In this document: positions 1 to 8,042 of the stretch, piece after piece
Layout of the letters: each line of letters begins with the position of its first letter
Numbering within the stretch: the first letter of the stretch is position 1
Assembly (NCBI GenBank): GCA_934278005.1
Contig: CAKQWG010000043.1
Coordinates: 1 to 21,666 of the forward strand
DNA: 21,666 nucleotides
DNA from: an uncultured Pirellulaceae bacterium
Lineage (GTDB): Bacteria; Planctomycetota; Planctomycetia; Pirellulales; Pirellulaceae
Reading direction: 5' to 3'
Translations under genes and position numbers: made by a program
Notes under the pieces: generated by a model
The model's input: the letters and a program-made list of their open reading frames with translations, nothing else
Told to the model about the DNA's origin: nothing
Databases searched by the model: none

Positions 1-50
1 AGAAAGTGCGGTTCTTCGTAGACGATCGGAATCGGTTGCATGTATAGTGA

Positions 51-119
51 TAAAAAAAACGAGGAGCCCCGGCCACGGGAACAATAAGGACGACGATTGT
101 TCCCAGAGAGCTCCTCGTT
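51..119 (-). terminator. Two-part hairpin followed by a U-tract (minus strand)
   Basis: An outer perfect 10-bp stem (58-67 with 110-119) and an inner perfect 9-bp stem (77-85 with 96-104) enclose a 10-base loop, with an asymmetric internal loop of 9 and 5 bases. Read on the minus strand the hairpin is followed directly by eight U (51-58 region), as in an intrinsic terminator. Read on the plus strand no T-run follows, so it is oriented for minus-strand transcription, although no minus-strand protein gene lies to its right. Confidence 0.6.
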
Positions 120-163
120 AATGATCTTTGTAGTAAACCTAGCGTTTCGGTCAAGACGTTTTA
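51..163 (-). ncRNA. Candidate small RNA, divergent from the DUF6513 gene
   Basis: On the minus strand two sigma70-like promoter pairs point left into a long hairpin that ends in eight U. Pair 1: -35 TTGACT (180-185), 16-base spacer, -10 TAAAAC (158-163). Pair 2: -35 TTGACC (149-154), 16-base spacer, -10 TACAAA (127-132). Starts would fall near 150 and near 120, giving RNAs of roughly 100 or 70 nt. No ATG-initiated reading frame lies between the predicted starts and the terminator, so a non-coding product is more likely than a peptide. The apical loop (86-95) carries UCCUU, which could pair with a Shine-Dalgarno sequence. No known RNA family was recognised. The call is inferred from motifs only; the hairpin may instead be a plain terminator for something outside the window. 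Confidence 0.35.
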
Positions 164-265
164 AAAAGATTTTCTGCAAAGTCAACCGCGCTCGATCGGC
201 ATCGCTTCGCGCACGTCACACAACAGCTACATCTTACACACTCGAAACGTCGCAGGTACACGCGC

Positions 266-1666
266 ATGAATCAACACTCTCAACACGTGCATTTCGTAAC
301 CGGCCGACTAGCCGAGCAAGCCGTGCGCACGATCGTGTCGCAAGTCGCTGATGAGTTTCAATTCGAGTACTCGATCAGTGTCTTACCGATCACTGTAGCT
401 GCGCTGATGACGCCCAAGTGGTTGTTGCGACATCTGCAAATCCCCGACCAAGCAGTCCGAGTTATCCTACCGGGACACCTCGTAGATGGACTGGAATTTC
501 TCCGCCAGTCGCTGGACGATCGACTTGAGTGTGGACCGCGCGACATTCGCGATTTACCAACGTTTTTCGGCGGAAAACGCACGCGCGATGCGGGCTACGG
601 CATACATTCGATCGAGATTATTGCGGAGATCAATCATGCGGGAAGGTTGTCTGCTCAGCAACTGCTCAGCTTGGCACAAGCCTACGTGCGCGATGGTGCC
701 GACGTCATCGATCTGGGCTGCACGCCCGGCCACAGATGGAATGCCGTTGCCGATGCGGTCAAGCTGCTAAGAGATCATCAACTCCGCGTCTCGATCGATT
801 CGTTTGACAATTGGGAGGTCTCACAAGCGTGCGCGGCCGGGGCTGAATTAGTGTTGTCGGTCAATAGTTCCAACCGCTCTGCAGCGCTCGATTGGAATAC
901 CCCGGTGGTGCTTATTCCCGACATGCCGCGCGAAGAAAAAAACTTTCATGAGAACTTAGTTTTTCTGACCGATAGTGGACTCTCTGTACGTTTAGATCCG
1001 ATCTTGGAACCGCTCGGTTGCGGCTTCACGACGAGTCTGCTGCGCTACGCCAAGTGCCGACAGGACTTTCCCGACGCGCAGATCATGATGGGCATCGGTA
1101 ACATCACCGAACTAACCGACGCCGACTCAGCCGGTATCAACACGCTACTGATTGGCATCTGCCAAGAGCTGGGAATTCAATCGGTGCTGACGACACAAGT
1201 CATCAACTGGGCGCGATCGAGCATACGCGAATGCGACCTTGCGCGGCGCCTGATGCACTTTGCCATTGCGCAGCGCATTCCTCCCAAGCATTTAGAACCG
1301 CTGCTGGTCTTGCTCCGCGATCCAAAGCTCAAAGAGTTCCCGCGCGACGTGCTTATCAACTTGGCTGCTAACATTCGCGACAACAACGTCCGCCTAGCTA
1401 ACTGCGAGGGAAAAATCCACGCTATGTCAGCCCAGGTTCACGTAGAAGATGAGGAGCCGTTCGCGCTGATGCAGCAACTGCTGGCCAGCCCAATCGGCGC
1501 AGCGATCAACGTCGAGCATGCCTTTTACCTGGGCTTTGAAATGTCCAAAGCCATGACCGCCAATGCGCTCGGCAAGCAATACGAGCAGGACGAACCGCTT
1601 GACTGGGGCTTTTTGACGCAGACCCAGCCGCACCATCGCCTAGCCCGTCCACCCAATCGCAAGTAA
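266..1666 (+). CDS. DUF6513 / dihydropteroate synthase-like protein
   Basis: A 466-residue protein with two parts. The N-terminus (about residues 8-110) has the FVTGRLAE opening typical of the DUF6513 module. From about residue 115 it resembles the pterin-binding TIM barrel of dihydropteroate synthase: EIIAEINHAG, then DVIDLGCTPG (146-155, in place of the folate enzyme's DVIDLGGEST-like strand) and VSIDSFD (175-181). From general knowledge, proteins of this kind occur in planctomycetes, methylotrophs and archaea with tetrahydromethanopterin-linked C1 genes, so a role in making or handling a pterin cofactor is likely but the reaction is not known. No other C1 gene lies in the window. The ATG at 266 has only a weak CAGG upstream; a GTG at 287 just before the conserved start is an alternative. 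A repeat cluster follows the stop codon. Confidence 0.8.
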   Translation: MNQHSQHVHFVTGRLAEQAVRTIVSQVADEFQFEYSISVLPITVAALMTPKWLLRHLQIPDQAVRVILPGHLVDGLEFLRQSLDDRLECGPRDIRDLPTFFGGKRTRDAGYGIHSIEIIAEINHAGRLSAQQLLSLAQAYVRDGADVIDLGCTPGHRWNAVADAVKLLRDHQLRVSIDSFDNWEVSQACAAGAELVLSVNSSNRSAALDWNTPVVLIPDMPREEKNFHENLVFLTDSGLSVRLDPILEPLGCGFTTSLLRYAKCRQDFPDAQIMMGIGNITELTDADSAGINTLLIGICQELGIQSVLTTQVINWARSSIRECDLARRLMHFAIAQRIPPKHLEPLLVLLRDPKLKEFPRDVLINLAANIRDNNVRLANCEGKIHAMSAQVHVEDEEPFALMQQLLASPIGAAINVEHAFYLGFEMSKAMTANALGKQYEQDEPLDWGFLTQTQPHHRLARPPNRK

Positions 1667-1681
1667 CACGGCACGATTGCG

Positions 1682-1912
1682 CCATAGTCGCCCGGCCGCT
1701 CCGCCGGTCGGCAATACTTCACGAACCGGCGGAGCGGTTCGGCGACTATCCCACGAACCGGCGGAGCGGTTCGGCGACTATCTCACGAACCGGCGGAGCG
1801 GTTCGGCAATGATCCCACGAACCGACAGAGCGGTTCGGCGACTATCCCACGAACCGGCAGAGCGGTTCGGCGACTATACAACGAACCGGCGGAGCGGTTC
1901 GGCGACTATCTG
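1682..1912. repeat. Six tandem 32-bp repeats plus one inverted copy
   Basis: Units begin at 1721, 1753, 1785, 1817, 1849 and 1881, an exact 32-base period with a few substitutions. An inverted, diverged copy lies at about 1682-1710. Each unit contains a 7-bp hairpin (CGAACCG pairing with CGGTTCG around a six-base GCGGAG-like loop) followed by a GCGACTAT tail. The cluster fills the gap between two convergent genes (stop codons at 1666 and 1941). It might end or stabilise transcripts from both sides; no function is proven. Confidence 0.9.
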
Positions 1913-1940
1913 CTGCCAAATCAACTCGGCTTCGCCAAAC

Positions 1941-3338
1941 CTACTCGGCTTCAAAGATGCGAACATTGGTGGAAAAGAAAGCTGGCATAGTGTCGGCATG
2001 CGTCACGCATTCGACGAAGCAAGCCATGAAGCCATCCTTGGGCATGGCCACGACCAACTGCCATGCGTTGCTTCCCTTGGCTTGACACGCGCGCTGCTCC
2101 CAAAGAGCATCGCGAAAGTCTCGCGTCGCTGCGTGGGCGACCCAGCCGCGCACCGTATCGACATCGCCGACAGCGGTGACATCCAACGCCACGCCATTAT
2201 CCTCACGGGAGAATTCCCAGTCCATTTCCGGTAGAGACTTGCCGCCATGACGACTGTGATGAAAGGCAGAGATCGTCCCAAAGACGCGCGCGGTGTCCTT
2301 CAGTCCATGCCCCTCGTTGGGAACGTACAACAAGTGTTTCTCGCCCTGCAGTTGATCCCAATACAGACTGCAGGCGTCCAGCGGCCAATACCGATCGTTG
2401 GTGCCAAAGATCAGCAACTTGGGAAGCGTTAGCTTCTCGCGATACGCAAAGGGATCGACAATACTTTGCAGTATGCGCCCCTGTGGTGTGCTCAGCGAAT
2501 CCTGCAAGCTCAGTTCGGTGTAATCTTCGATCTGCTCAGAGTAACCGCCGAAGGACTCGACCTGCAGCTTCATTTGCTCCTGCATATTGAGCATGTCGAT
2601 AACCATTGGCGCGATTGCCGTGACGCGTGGATCGCTGGCACCGGTCAGCCATGTCGTCCAACCTCGCTTGGATGCGCCGGTCACGGTGAATTGATCGAGC
2701 GACAGTCCCCATTGCTGCTGGGCTGCTTCGGTAACGGCATCCATGCCGCGAACGGCCGATTTGACCATCGGCAACAGCAGTGGCCAAGTCGGATCCTCTG
2801 TCCGCATGTAGTTGGCAAATGTCGCCGCAATGATTTCATCCTCGTGCTTGCCACCCATCATCGGCTGAAACGGGACGTGGGAGAGAACCGCCACGACGCA
2901 GCCCAATTGATTGGCGACGGCGGCCATCATTTGAGCTTCACCACCGATCGAAACCTTATCCGGGCCATTGTTTGGCCAGTCTTTCTTCCAGCTTCCGCCG
3001 CTGATCACCAGCACCGCATCGCCGCGGGCTGCGACCACCTGAGCGGGCTTGATGAGCGTCAGCACGTGTCGCCAATCGATTCCATGCCAACGCTGCGACG
3101 TCAAATGCAGACGCAGCACGTCGCAATTCTGTATCTTCTGCTGTTGGCGAACCTCCCAGCCATAGTTCTCATCAGCCAAGGCCACGTAATCGGCCAACTC
3201 GCTGCCAGCTTGCAGCTTTGCCTGCGGACCATCGACGGCATTCAAATTCAGTTCCTGCGCACCGCTTTGCCCGGTGGCAAATTGAGTCACGACTATTATC
3301 GAGCACAGAAAACTCAGACAGTGGCATCGCAATCTCAT
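1941..3338 (-). CDS. Secreted PhoPQ-activated pathogenicity-related (PqaA-like) alpha/beta hydrolase
   Basis: A 465-residue protein of the PqaA-related family (PF10142). The first 28 or so residues form a signal peptide (basic MRLR, hydrophobic FLCSIIVVTQFA, cleavage near SGAQE), so it is exported. The mature part is an alpha/beta hydrolase: nucleophile elbow GASKRG with Ser223, acid Asp315 in GTNDRYW, and His344 in NEGHGL. Further family marks are the SGGSW strand and the SHVPFQP segment. The substrate is unknown; the family is named for Salmonella PqaA, but planctomycetes are not pathogens and the name says little about function here. A start at TTG 3362 is possible in frame, but it has no ribosome site, while ATG 3338 has GCGAGA six bases upstream and begins the signal peptide. 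It is convergent with the DUF6513 gene. Confidence 0.85.
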   Translation of the reverse strand: MRLRCHCLSFLCSIIVVTQFATGQSGAQELNLNAVDGPQAKLQAGSELADYVALADENYGWEVRQQQKIQNCDVLRLHLTSQRWHGIDWRHVLTLIKPAQVVAARGDAVLVISGGSWKKDWPNNGPDKVSIGGEAQMMAAVANQLGCVVAVLSHVPFQPMMGGKHEDEIIAATFANYMRTEDPTWPLLLPMVKSAVRGMDAVTEAAQQQWGLSLDQFTVTGASKRGWTTWLTGASDPRVTAIAPMVIDMLNMQEQMKLQVESFGGYSEQIEDYTELSLQDSLSTPQGRILQSIVDPFAYREKLTLPKLLIFGTNDRYWPLDACSLYWDQLQGEKHLLYVPNEGHGLKDTARVFGTISAFHHSRHGGKSLPEMDWEFSREDNGVALDVTAVGDVDTVRGWVAHAATRDFRDALWEQRACQAKGSNAWQLVVAMPKDGFMACFVECVTHADTMPAFFSTNVRIFEAE

Positions 3339-3453
3339 ACAAGTCTCGCTTTTTTGTTTCAAGAGGTTCCAAGAGCTACTGAGGATTCATGACTGGCGCA
3401 TACCGAGCGGGTTGGATTAGTGTTTGTGTGACAAGCCTTTCGCATCCAGGTAA

Positions 3454-3482
3454 TTGGTGGCGTGCAGGGAATGTGTTATTGT
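3454..3482 (+). promoter_or_regulatory. Possible promoter for the isomerase-dnaE2 operon
   Basis: TTGGTG (3454-3459), a 17-base spacer and TATTGT (3477-3482) match the sigma70 consensus at 3 of 6 and 4 of 6 positions. It lies about 110 bases before the first start codon of the two-gene unit. No LexA-like palindrome was seen nearby, although dnaE2 genes are often damage-induced. Confidence 0.3.
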
Positions 3483-3496
3483 AATCAGCCATCGCA

Positions 3497-3538
3497 GCTT
3501 CGGTGAGTAGCCACACGGCTTCGGTGAGTAGCCACACG
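3497..3538. repeat. Perfect 21-bp tandem duplication in the operon leader
   Basis: Two identical 21-base units (3497-3517 and 3518-3538) sit directly side by side, upstream of the isomerase start codon. The 3' half of the unit, AGTAGCCACACGA, recurs at 8758-8770 just downstream of rpsA, so this is part of a dispersed repeat family rather than a local slip alone. Confidence 0.85.
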
Positions 3539-3585
3539 AAGTGCGTCCTGCCGGGCGGACAGTCAGTTTGCCCCTATTCATTGCT

Positions 3586-3589
3586 AGGA
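3586..3589 (+). promoter_or_regulatory. Ribosome binding site deciding the isomerase start
   Basis: AGGA lies six bases before ATG 3596. The longer in-frame reading from 3503 would begin inside the 21-bp repeats, which argues for the downstream start. Confidence 0.6.
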
Positions 3590-3595
3590 AAATTC

Positions 3596-4501
3596 ATGAA
3601 TCGTACGCGGCCGAGAATTAGCGCCTTTCCCAAATGCTATTTGGATGACATCTCGCAGGCGCGCAGCATGTCGGTCTTCGACTGGATCGAGCAAGCTCAG
3701 CAGCTCGACGCTGATGGACTGGAGATGTACGAGGGCTTCTTTACCTCTCTCGACGAATCCTATCTAGAAGAGGTGGCTTCCGCCATTTGCCAAGCGGGCT
3801 TCGCCATGCCCATGTTGTGCTGCTCGCCGGATTTTACGCATCCCGAGGAAGAGCAGCGCGTACGAGCGATCGAGTATCAACAGCAGATGATCCGTGTGGC
3901 GCGGCTGTTGGGCGGCGAGGGAGTAGTCTGTCGTGTGCTCAGCGGTCAGCGCTGGCCCCGCCTGTCCCGAGCGCAGGGACTGCAGTACGCGCGCGACGGC
4001 ATCGTGGCCTGCCTGCCGCTAGCGCAGGAGCTGGGCGTGGTGCTGGGCTTGGAGAATCACTACAAAGACGGCTATTGGTTGTACGCCGAATTCGCACAGA
4101 AGATGGATGTTTTTCTTGAGCTTCTGCAGATGATCCCCGAATCGGATCATTTCGGCGTACAATACGATCCCAGCAACGCCGTGGTGGCCGGAGATGATCC
4201 TGTGGACCTTCTGCGGCAGGTGGTGCACCGCGTCGTAAGCATGCATGCCAGCGATCGTTTCTTGGTACCCGGTGCCAAGCTTGAAGACTTGCAGCACGCC
4301 GAAGGCTCCGCCGGCTATTCGTCCATCCTGCAACACGGTGTGACCGGCAAGGGGATTAACGATTACAAAACTATCTTCACTCTTCTTAGCCAAGCCGGGT
4401 ACACGGGATGGATCAGTATCGAAGATGGCATGCATGGCATGGACGAAATGGCCCAGTCGCTGGCCTTCTTGCGCGCGTCGGTAGGCTACTATTGGAATTA
4501 G
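3596..4501 (+). CDS. Sugar phosphate isomerase/epimerase-like TIM-barrel protein
   Basis: A 301-residue protein of the xylose-isomerase-like TIM barrel superfamily (AP endonuclease family 2, PF01261). The four expected metal-binding positions are visible: Glu153 in LGLENH, Asp191 in YDPSN, His217 in SMHASD and Glu276 in ISIEDG. There is no signal peptide, so it is cytoplasmic. The family covers sugar and inositol isomerases and epimerases and also DNA-repair endonuclease IV; the substrate cannot be read from sequence, but motifs fit the sugar-enzyme branch better than endonuclease IV. It lies four bases upstream of dnaE2 and probably shares its transcript, an odd pairing for a repair polymerase. 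Start chosen at ATG 3596 on the AGGA site. Confidence 0.8.
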   Translation: MNRTRPRISAFPKCYLDDISQARSMSVFDWIEQAQQLDADGLEMYEGFFTSLDESYLEEVASAICQAGFAMPMLCCSPDFTHPEEEQRVRAIEYQQQMIRVARLLGGEGVVCRVLSGQRWPRLSRAQGLQYARDGIVACLPLAQELGVVLGLENHYKDGYWLYAEFAQKMDVFLELLQMIPESDHFGVQYDPSNAVVAGDDPVDLLRQVVHRVVSMHASDRFLVPGAKLEDLQHAEGSAGYSSILQHGVTGKGINDYKTIFTLLSQAGYTGWISIEDGMHGMDEMAQSLAFLRASVGYYWN

Positions 4502-4505
4502 CCTG

Positions 4506-7500
4506 ATGAGCTACGTGGAGCTGCACTGCAAGTCGAACTTTTCGTTCCTGGAAGGTGCTTCACACGCCGACGAACTAATGCAGCGCGCGGCCGAATTGGG
4601 CTACGTCGGTTTGGCAATCACCGATCGCAATTCGCTAGCGGGCATCGTGCGCGCCCACGCTGCAGCCAAAGATGCGCAGCTGCCACTAATCGTGGGGGCC
4701 GAGCTGCATCCCATCGATGGTCCACCACTGGTGGTGTGGCCCAGCGACCGCGCCGCTTACGCGCGGCTATGTCGCATCATTACCCGTGGCCGGCTGCGGC
4801 GAGAGAAGGGCGCGTGCGATATTCACTGGGCTGATATCTTGGAGCTGGGTGAAGGCCTGCTGGTGGGCATGCTGCTGAGACAACCGGTGGCTGACCAATT
4901 GCCACCGGCGGATATGCAGCACTTCACCGACGACATCGCGCTGCCGTGGGAGTTTCAAGATCTGGCAACGGCTGACACCCCCCTCATCTTTTCAAATAGC
5001 ACTGATCCCAATACCACCGATCCAGCCTTATCGGACGGCGTCAGGCGTTTCGCAGACGCGAACTCCAGCCCCGCCGCACCCACGATTGCCGCCACCCACT
5101 CGCTGCGCCAACAGTGGCTGGACAGTTCGCCGGCCGTGCACGAGCTGCCCGGCGTCGATTTTGATCCGCGGCTCGATGCACCGTGGGCCCAGTGGTTAGG
5201 ACTGCTGCGCGAAGCGTTTGGAGATCGGGGCTACCTGCTGTGCGAAATGCATCACGGGGTCGATGACGCAGCCAAACTCCACCGCGTACAACACCTGGCC
5301 AAGGCCGCCGCAGTGCCCGTAGTCGCCTCGGGAGACGTGCACTACCACTGTGCCGAGCGAGCTTTGTTACATGATTGTCTACTGGCCACGCGGTTTGCCA
5401 CTACCATCGACCAGATCGCCAGCGAGCGACTCGGCAATGCCCAGTATCACTTGCGACCGCTTGAGCGCGTGCGGCAGATGTACGCGTCGGCTCCCGAGAT
5501 GCTCGAGCGGACCACAGAAATCGCCTCTCGCATCGATTTCTCTCTCGACCAACTGCGTTACGAATACCCGATCGAACTCGCACCAGTGGGTCAAACACCA
5601 CTGGCTTACCTCAAGCGTCTCACGTGGGACGGCGCCAAGCGGCGGTATCCGCAAGGTGTACCCGATAAGGTTTTGCAGTTGCTGCGGCATGAGATGGGCC
5701 TGATCGAAGAGATGAAATACGAAGCCTACTTTTTAACGGTGTGGGACATCGTGCGTTACGCGCGCAGCCGCGACATACTCTGCCAGGGGCGTGGCTCGGC
5801 AGCCAACAGCGTAGTTTGCTATTGTTTAGAGATCACCGCCGTCGACCCTAATCAGCTCGACCTGCTGTTCGAACGCTTCATCAGCCGCGAACGCAATGAA
5901 GCGCCGGACATCGACGTTGATTTCGAGCACCAGCGGCGCGAAGAGGTTCTGCAGTACATCTACGACAAGTACGGCAGGCATCGCGCAGGCATGACCGCGA
6001 CTGTCATTACCTACCGTATCAAATCGGCCATCCGTGACTGCGGTCGCGCGCTGGGTATTGCCCTCGACCGCATCGACGCGTTGAGCAAGCTGGTCGACTC
6101 GCGAGTGGGGCAAGCCACGTTGGCAGAGCGAGCTGCGGAGTGTGGCATCTCGCCCGATTCGCAGCTCGGTAAGCGCTTTGTGTATTTAGTGGAACAGCTC
6201 GTCGGATTTCCTCGCCACCTATCGCAACACGTCGGCGGAATGGTCATGACCCAAGGCTGGCTGTGTGAACTCTGTCCACTGGAAAACGCTTCGATGGACG
6301 GCCGCACTGTCATCGAGTGGGACAAGGACGATTTGGATGAGCTGGGGATCCTGAAAGTCGATTGCTTGTCGCTGGGTATGCTCACCGCAATCCACCGCGC
6401 CTTGGACATGCTGGCCGAGCATTACCAGCGACCACTGACGCTGGCGAGCGTGCCGGCCGAAGATTCAGCGGTATACGACATGATCTGCCGAGCGGACACG
6501 ATCGGCGTGTTTCAAATCGAAAGCCGCGCCCAGATGAGCATGCTTCCGCGGCTCAAGCCACGCTGCTTTTACGATCTAGTTATCGAAGTGGCCATCGTGC
6601 GGCCTGGCCCCATCCAAGGTCAGATGGTCCATCCATACCTTAAAGCCCGCCGCACCGGAATACATCCCGAATATCCCAACGACGAAATACGCCAGGTGCT
6701 CGCCAAGACGATGGGTGTCCCTATCTTTCAAGAGCAGGCCATGCGGCTTGCGGTAGTGGCGGCTGGATTTACGCCCGGCGAGGCGGATCAACTGCGACGC
6801 GCGATGGCGGCCTGGCGGCGTCCGGGCGTCATTGATCAATTCCGTTTAAAGCTGCTCGAAGGCATGCGAGCGCGAGGGCTGAGCGACGAATTTGCCGAGC
6901 GCGTGTTTCTACAGATCCGCGGCTTCGGCGAATATGGATTTCCCGAATCGCACGCTGCCAGTTTCGCGCTACTGGTCTACGTTTCGTGTTGGCTCAAACA
7001 CTACTATCCAGCCGCCTTCTGCGCGGCCTTGCTCAATAGCCAACCGATGGGCTTCTATGCCCCTTCACAACTCGTCCGCGATGCGCGCGAGCACGGTGTG
7101 GCCGTGCAGGGCATCGATGTCAACGCCAGCCACTGGGAGTGCACCCTGGAGCGCCCGATCGGTAGTACGAGTCGCGGACCTGCCTCCGAGTGGCACCTGC
7201 GTTTGGGACTGCTGATGATTCGCGGCTTGCCGCAGCAGACCGGACAGCATATCGTCGCCACTCGGCAGATCGGGGGCGAGTTTAAAGACCTAGCCGACTT
7301 CACACGCAGAACTCGCTTAGGACAAGCCGCGATAACGCGTCTGGCCGACGCTGGTGCCCTCAGCGGACTGACCGGCGATCGCCGCGCAGCCTACTGGCAA
7401 GCCCTGGCCCAAGATAGCTCCGCCAAAGAGCTCACCCTGTTCGAAGCCACCGGAGCCGACGTCGACGAGGCGCTGCCCGAATTCCTGCAGCCCATGCCAG

Positions 7501-7916
7501 AGGTCGACGAAGTCTATGCAGATTATGAAACCACCGGGCTCTCGCTGCGAGCGCATCCGATCTCGTTCGTGCGCGAACAGCTCAAACGCCTCAGAGTCGT
7601 CTCCGCCAAAGAGCTAACCCGCACACCCGACGGCAAATTTGTGCGCGTGGCCGGACTGGTCTTAGTGCGGCAGCGGCCGGGAACCTCCAAGGGGATCACA
7701 TTCGTCACCTTAGAGGATGAAACCGGCACGATGAATCTAGTCATCAAGCCTGCAATCTGGGAACGGCACTACAAAGTCGCTCGCCGCTCAAACGCGTGGT
7801 TGGTCAATGGAGTGCTGGAGAATCGCGAAGGCATCGTGCACCTAGTCGTCGGCCGCTTAGAGGACTTAAGCGAGCAGGTAGCGGGACTGGTCCTCAAGAG
7901 TCGTGATTTCCATTAA
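4506..7916 (+). CDS. dnaE2: Error-prone DNA polymerase III alpha subunit (DnaE2/ImuC)
   Basis: A 1136-residue C-family polymerase. Order: N-terminal PHP domain (YVELHCKSNFSFLEGASHADEL from residue 3), palm with catalytic Asp468 and Asp470 in APDIDVDF and Asp619 in LKVDCLSLG, beta-binding and fingers region, helix-hairpin-helix near 930-955, OB fold from about 1042 (VAGLVLVRQRPGTSKG, TLEDETG) and the SRDFH C-terminus. The HCxSNFSF start, the RQRPGTSKG OB fold and the SRDFH end mark DnaE2, the translesion polymerase that works with ImuA/ImuB, rather than replicative DnaE1. An unconserved low-complexity stretch at about 150-205, rich in Thr, Asp, Ser and Pro, looks inserted after the PHP domain and makes the protein somewhat longer than usual. 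No imuA or imuB lies next to it. The ATG is 4 bases after the preceding stop with weak GGAA upstream, so translational coupling is likely. Confidence 0.93.
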   Translation: MSYVELHCKSNFSFLEGASHADELMQRAAELGYVGLAITDRNSLAGIVRAHAAAKDAQLPLIVGAELHPIDGPPLVVWPSDRAAYARLCRIITRGRLRREKGACDIHWADILELGEGLLVGMLLRQPVADQLPPADMQHFTDDIALPWEFQDLATADTPLIFSNSTDPNTTDPALSDGVRRFADANSSPAAPTIAATHSLRQQWLDSSPAVHELPGVDFDPRLDAPWAQWLGLLREAFGDRGYLLCEMHHGVDDAAKLHRVQHLAKAAAVPVVASGDVHYHCAERALLHDCLLATRFATTIDQIASERLGNAQYHLRPLERVRQMYASAPEMLERTTEIASRIDFSLDQLRYEYPIELAPVGQTPLAYLKRLTWDGAKRRYPQGVPDKVLQLLRHEMGLIEEMKYEAYFLTVWDIVRYARSRDILCQGRGSAANSVVCYCLEITAVDPNQLDLLFERFISRERNEAPDIDVDFEHQRREEVLQYIYDKYGRHRAGMTATVITYRIKSAIRDCGRALGIALDRIDALSKLVDSRVGQATLAERAAECGISPDSQLGKRFVYLVEQLVGFPRHLSQHVGGMVMTQGWLCELCPLENASMDGRTVIEWDKDDLDELGILKVDCLSLGMLTAIHRALDMLAEHYQRPLTLASVPAEDSAVYDMICRADTIGVFQIESRAQMSMLPRLKPRCFYDLVIEVAIVRPGPIQGQMVHPYLKARRTGIHPEYPNDEIRQVLAKTMGVPIFQEQAMRLAVVAAGFTPGEADQLRRAMAAWRRPGVIDQFRLKLLEGMRARGLSDEFAERVFLQIRGFGEYGFPESHAASFALLVYVSCWLKHYYPAAFCAALLNSQPMGFYAPSQLVRDAREHGVAVQGIDVNASHWECTLERPIGSTSRGPASEWHLRLGLLMIRGLPQQTGQHIVATRQIGGEFKDLADFTRRTRLGQAAITRLADAGALSGLTGDRRAAYWQALAQDSSAKELTLFEATGADVDEALPEFLQPMPEVDEVYADYETTGLSLRAHPISFVREQLKRLRVVSAKELTRTPDGKFVRVAGLVLVRQRPGTSKGITFVTLEDETGTMNLVIKPAIWERHYKVARRSNAWLVNGVLENREGIVHLVVGRLEDLSEQVAGLVLKSRDFH

Positions 7917-7970
7917 CCACCCTCCAGCCCTCAGCATCTCCCGACCTCGCCACCTTCTAAGCTATCGCAT

Positions 7971-8029
7971 TCTAACCCTTGCAAACTCTAACCCTTGCCA
8001 ACTTCTAACCTTGCCAACTTCTAACCTGG
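7971..8029. repeat. Short tandem repeat, about four 16-17-bp units
   Basis: Units beginning TCTAACC start at 7971, 7987, 8004 and 8020; the first three continue CTTGC(A/C)AACT-like and the last is cut short. It lies just after the dnaE2 stop in the convergent gap before the thioesterase gene. It is unrelated to the other repeat families in the window. Confidence 0.8.
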
Positions 8030-8042
8030 ATAGCTACTCCTT

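Noticed and set aside
97..351. An 84-codon plus-strand frame across the start of the DUF6513 gene
   Set aside because: It begins at TTG within the hairpin, has no ribosome site and overlaps a well-supported gene in another frame.
1721..1912. CRISPR array
   Set aside because: The 32-bp units abut each other with no unique spacers, and no cas gene is present.
1677..2234. A 185-codon open frame on the plus strand
   Set aside because: It is produced by the 32-bp repeats, which lack stops in this frame, and then runs antisense into the PqaA-like gene.
2466..3392. A 308-codon open frame on the plus strand
   Set aside because: It is antisense to the PqaA-like gene, which has a full catalytic triad and a signal peptide. 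The frame looks like a shadow.
4506..7916. Replicative DnaE1
   Set aside because: The N-terminal HCKSNFSF block, the RQRPGTSKG OB fold and the SRDFH C-terminus are those of the DnaE2 branch.
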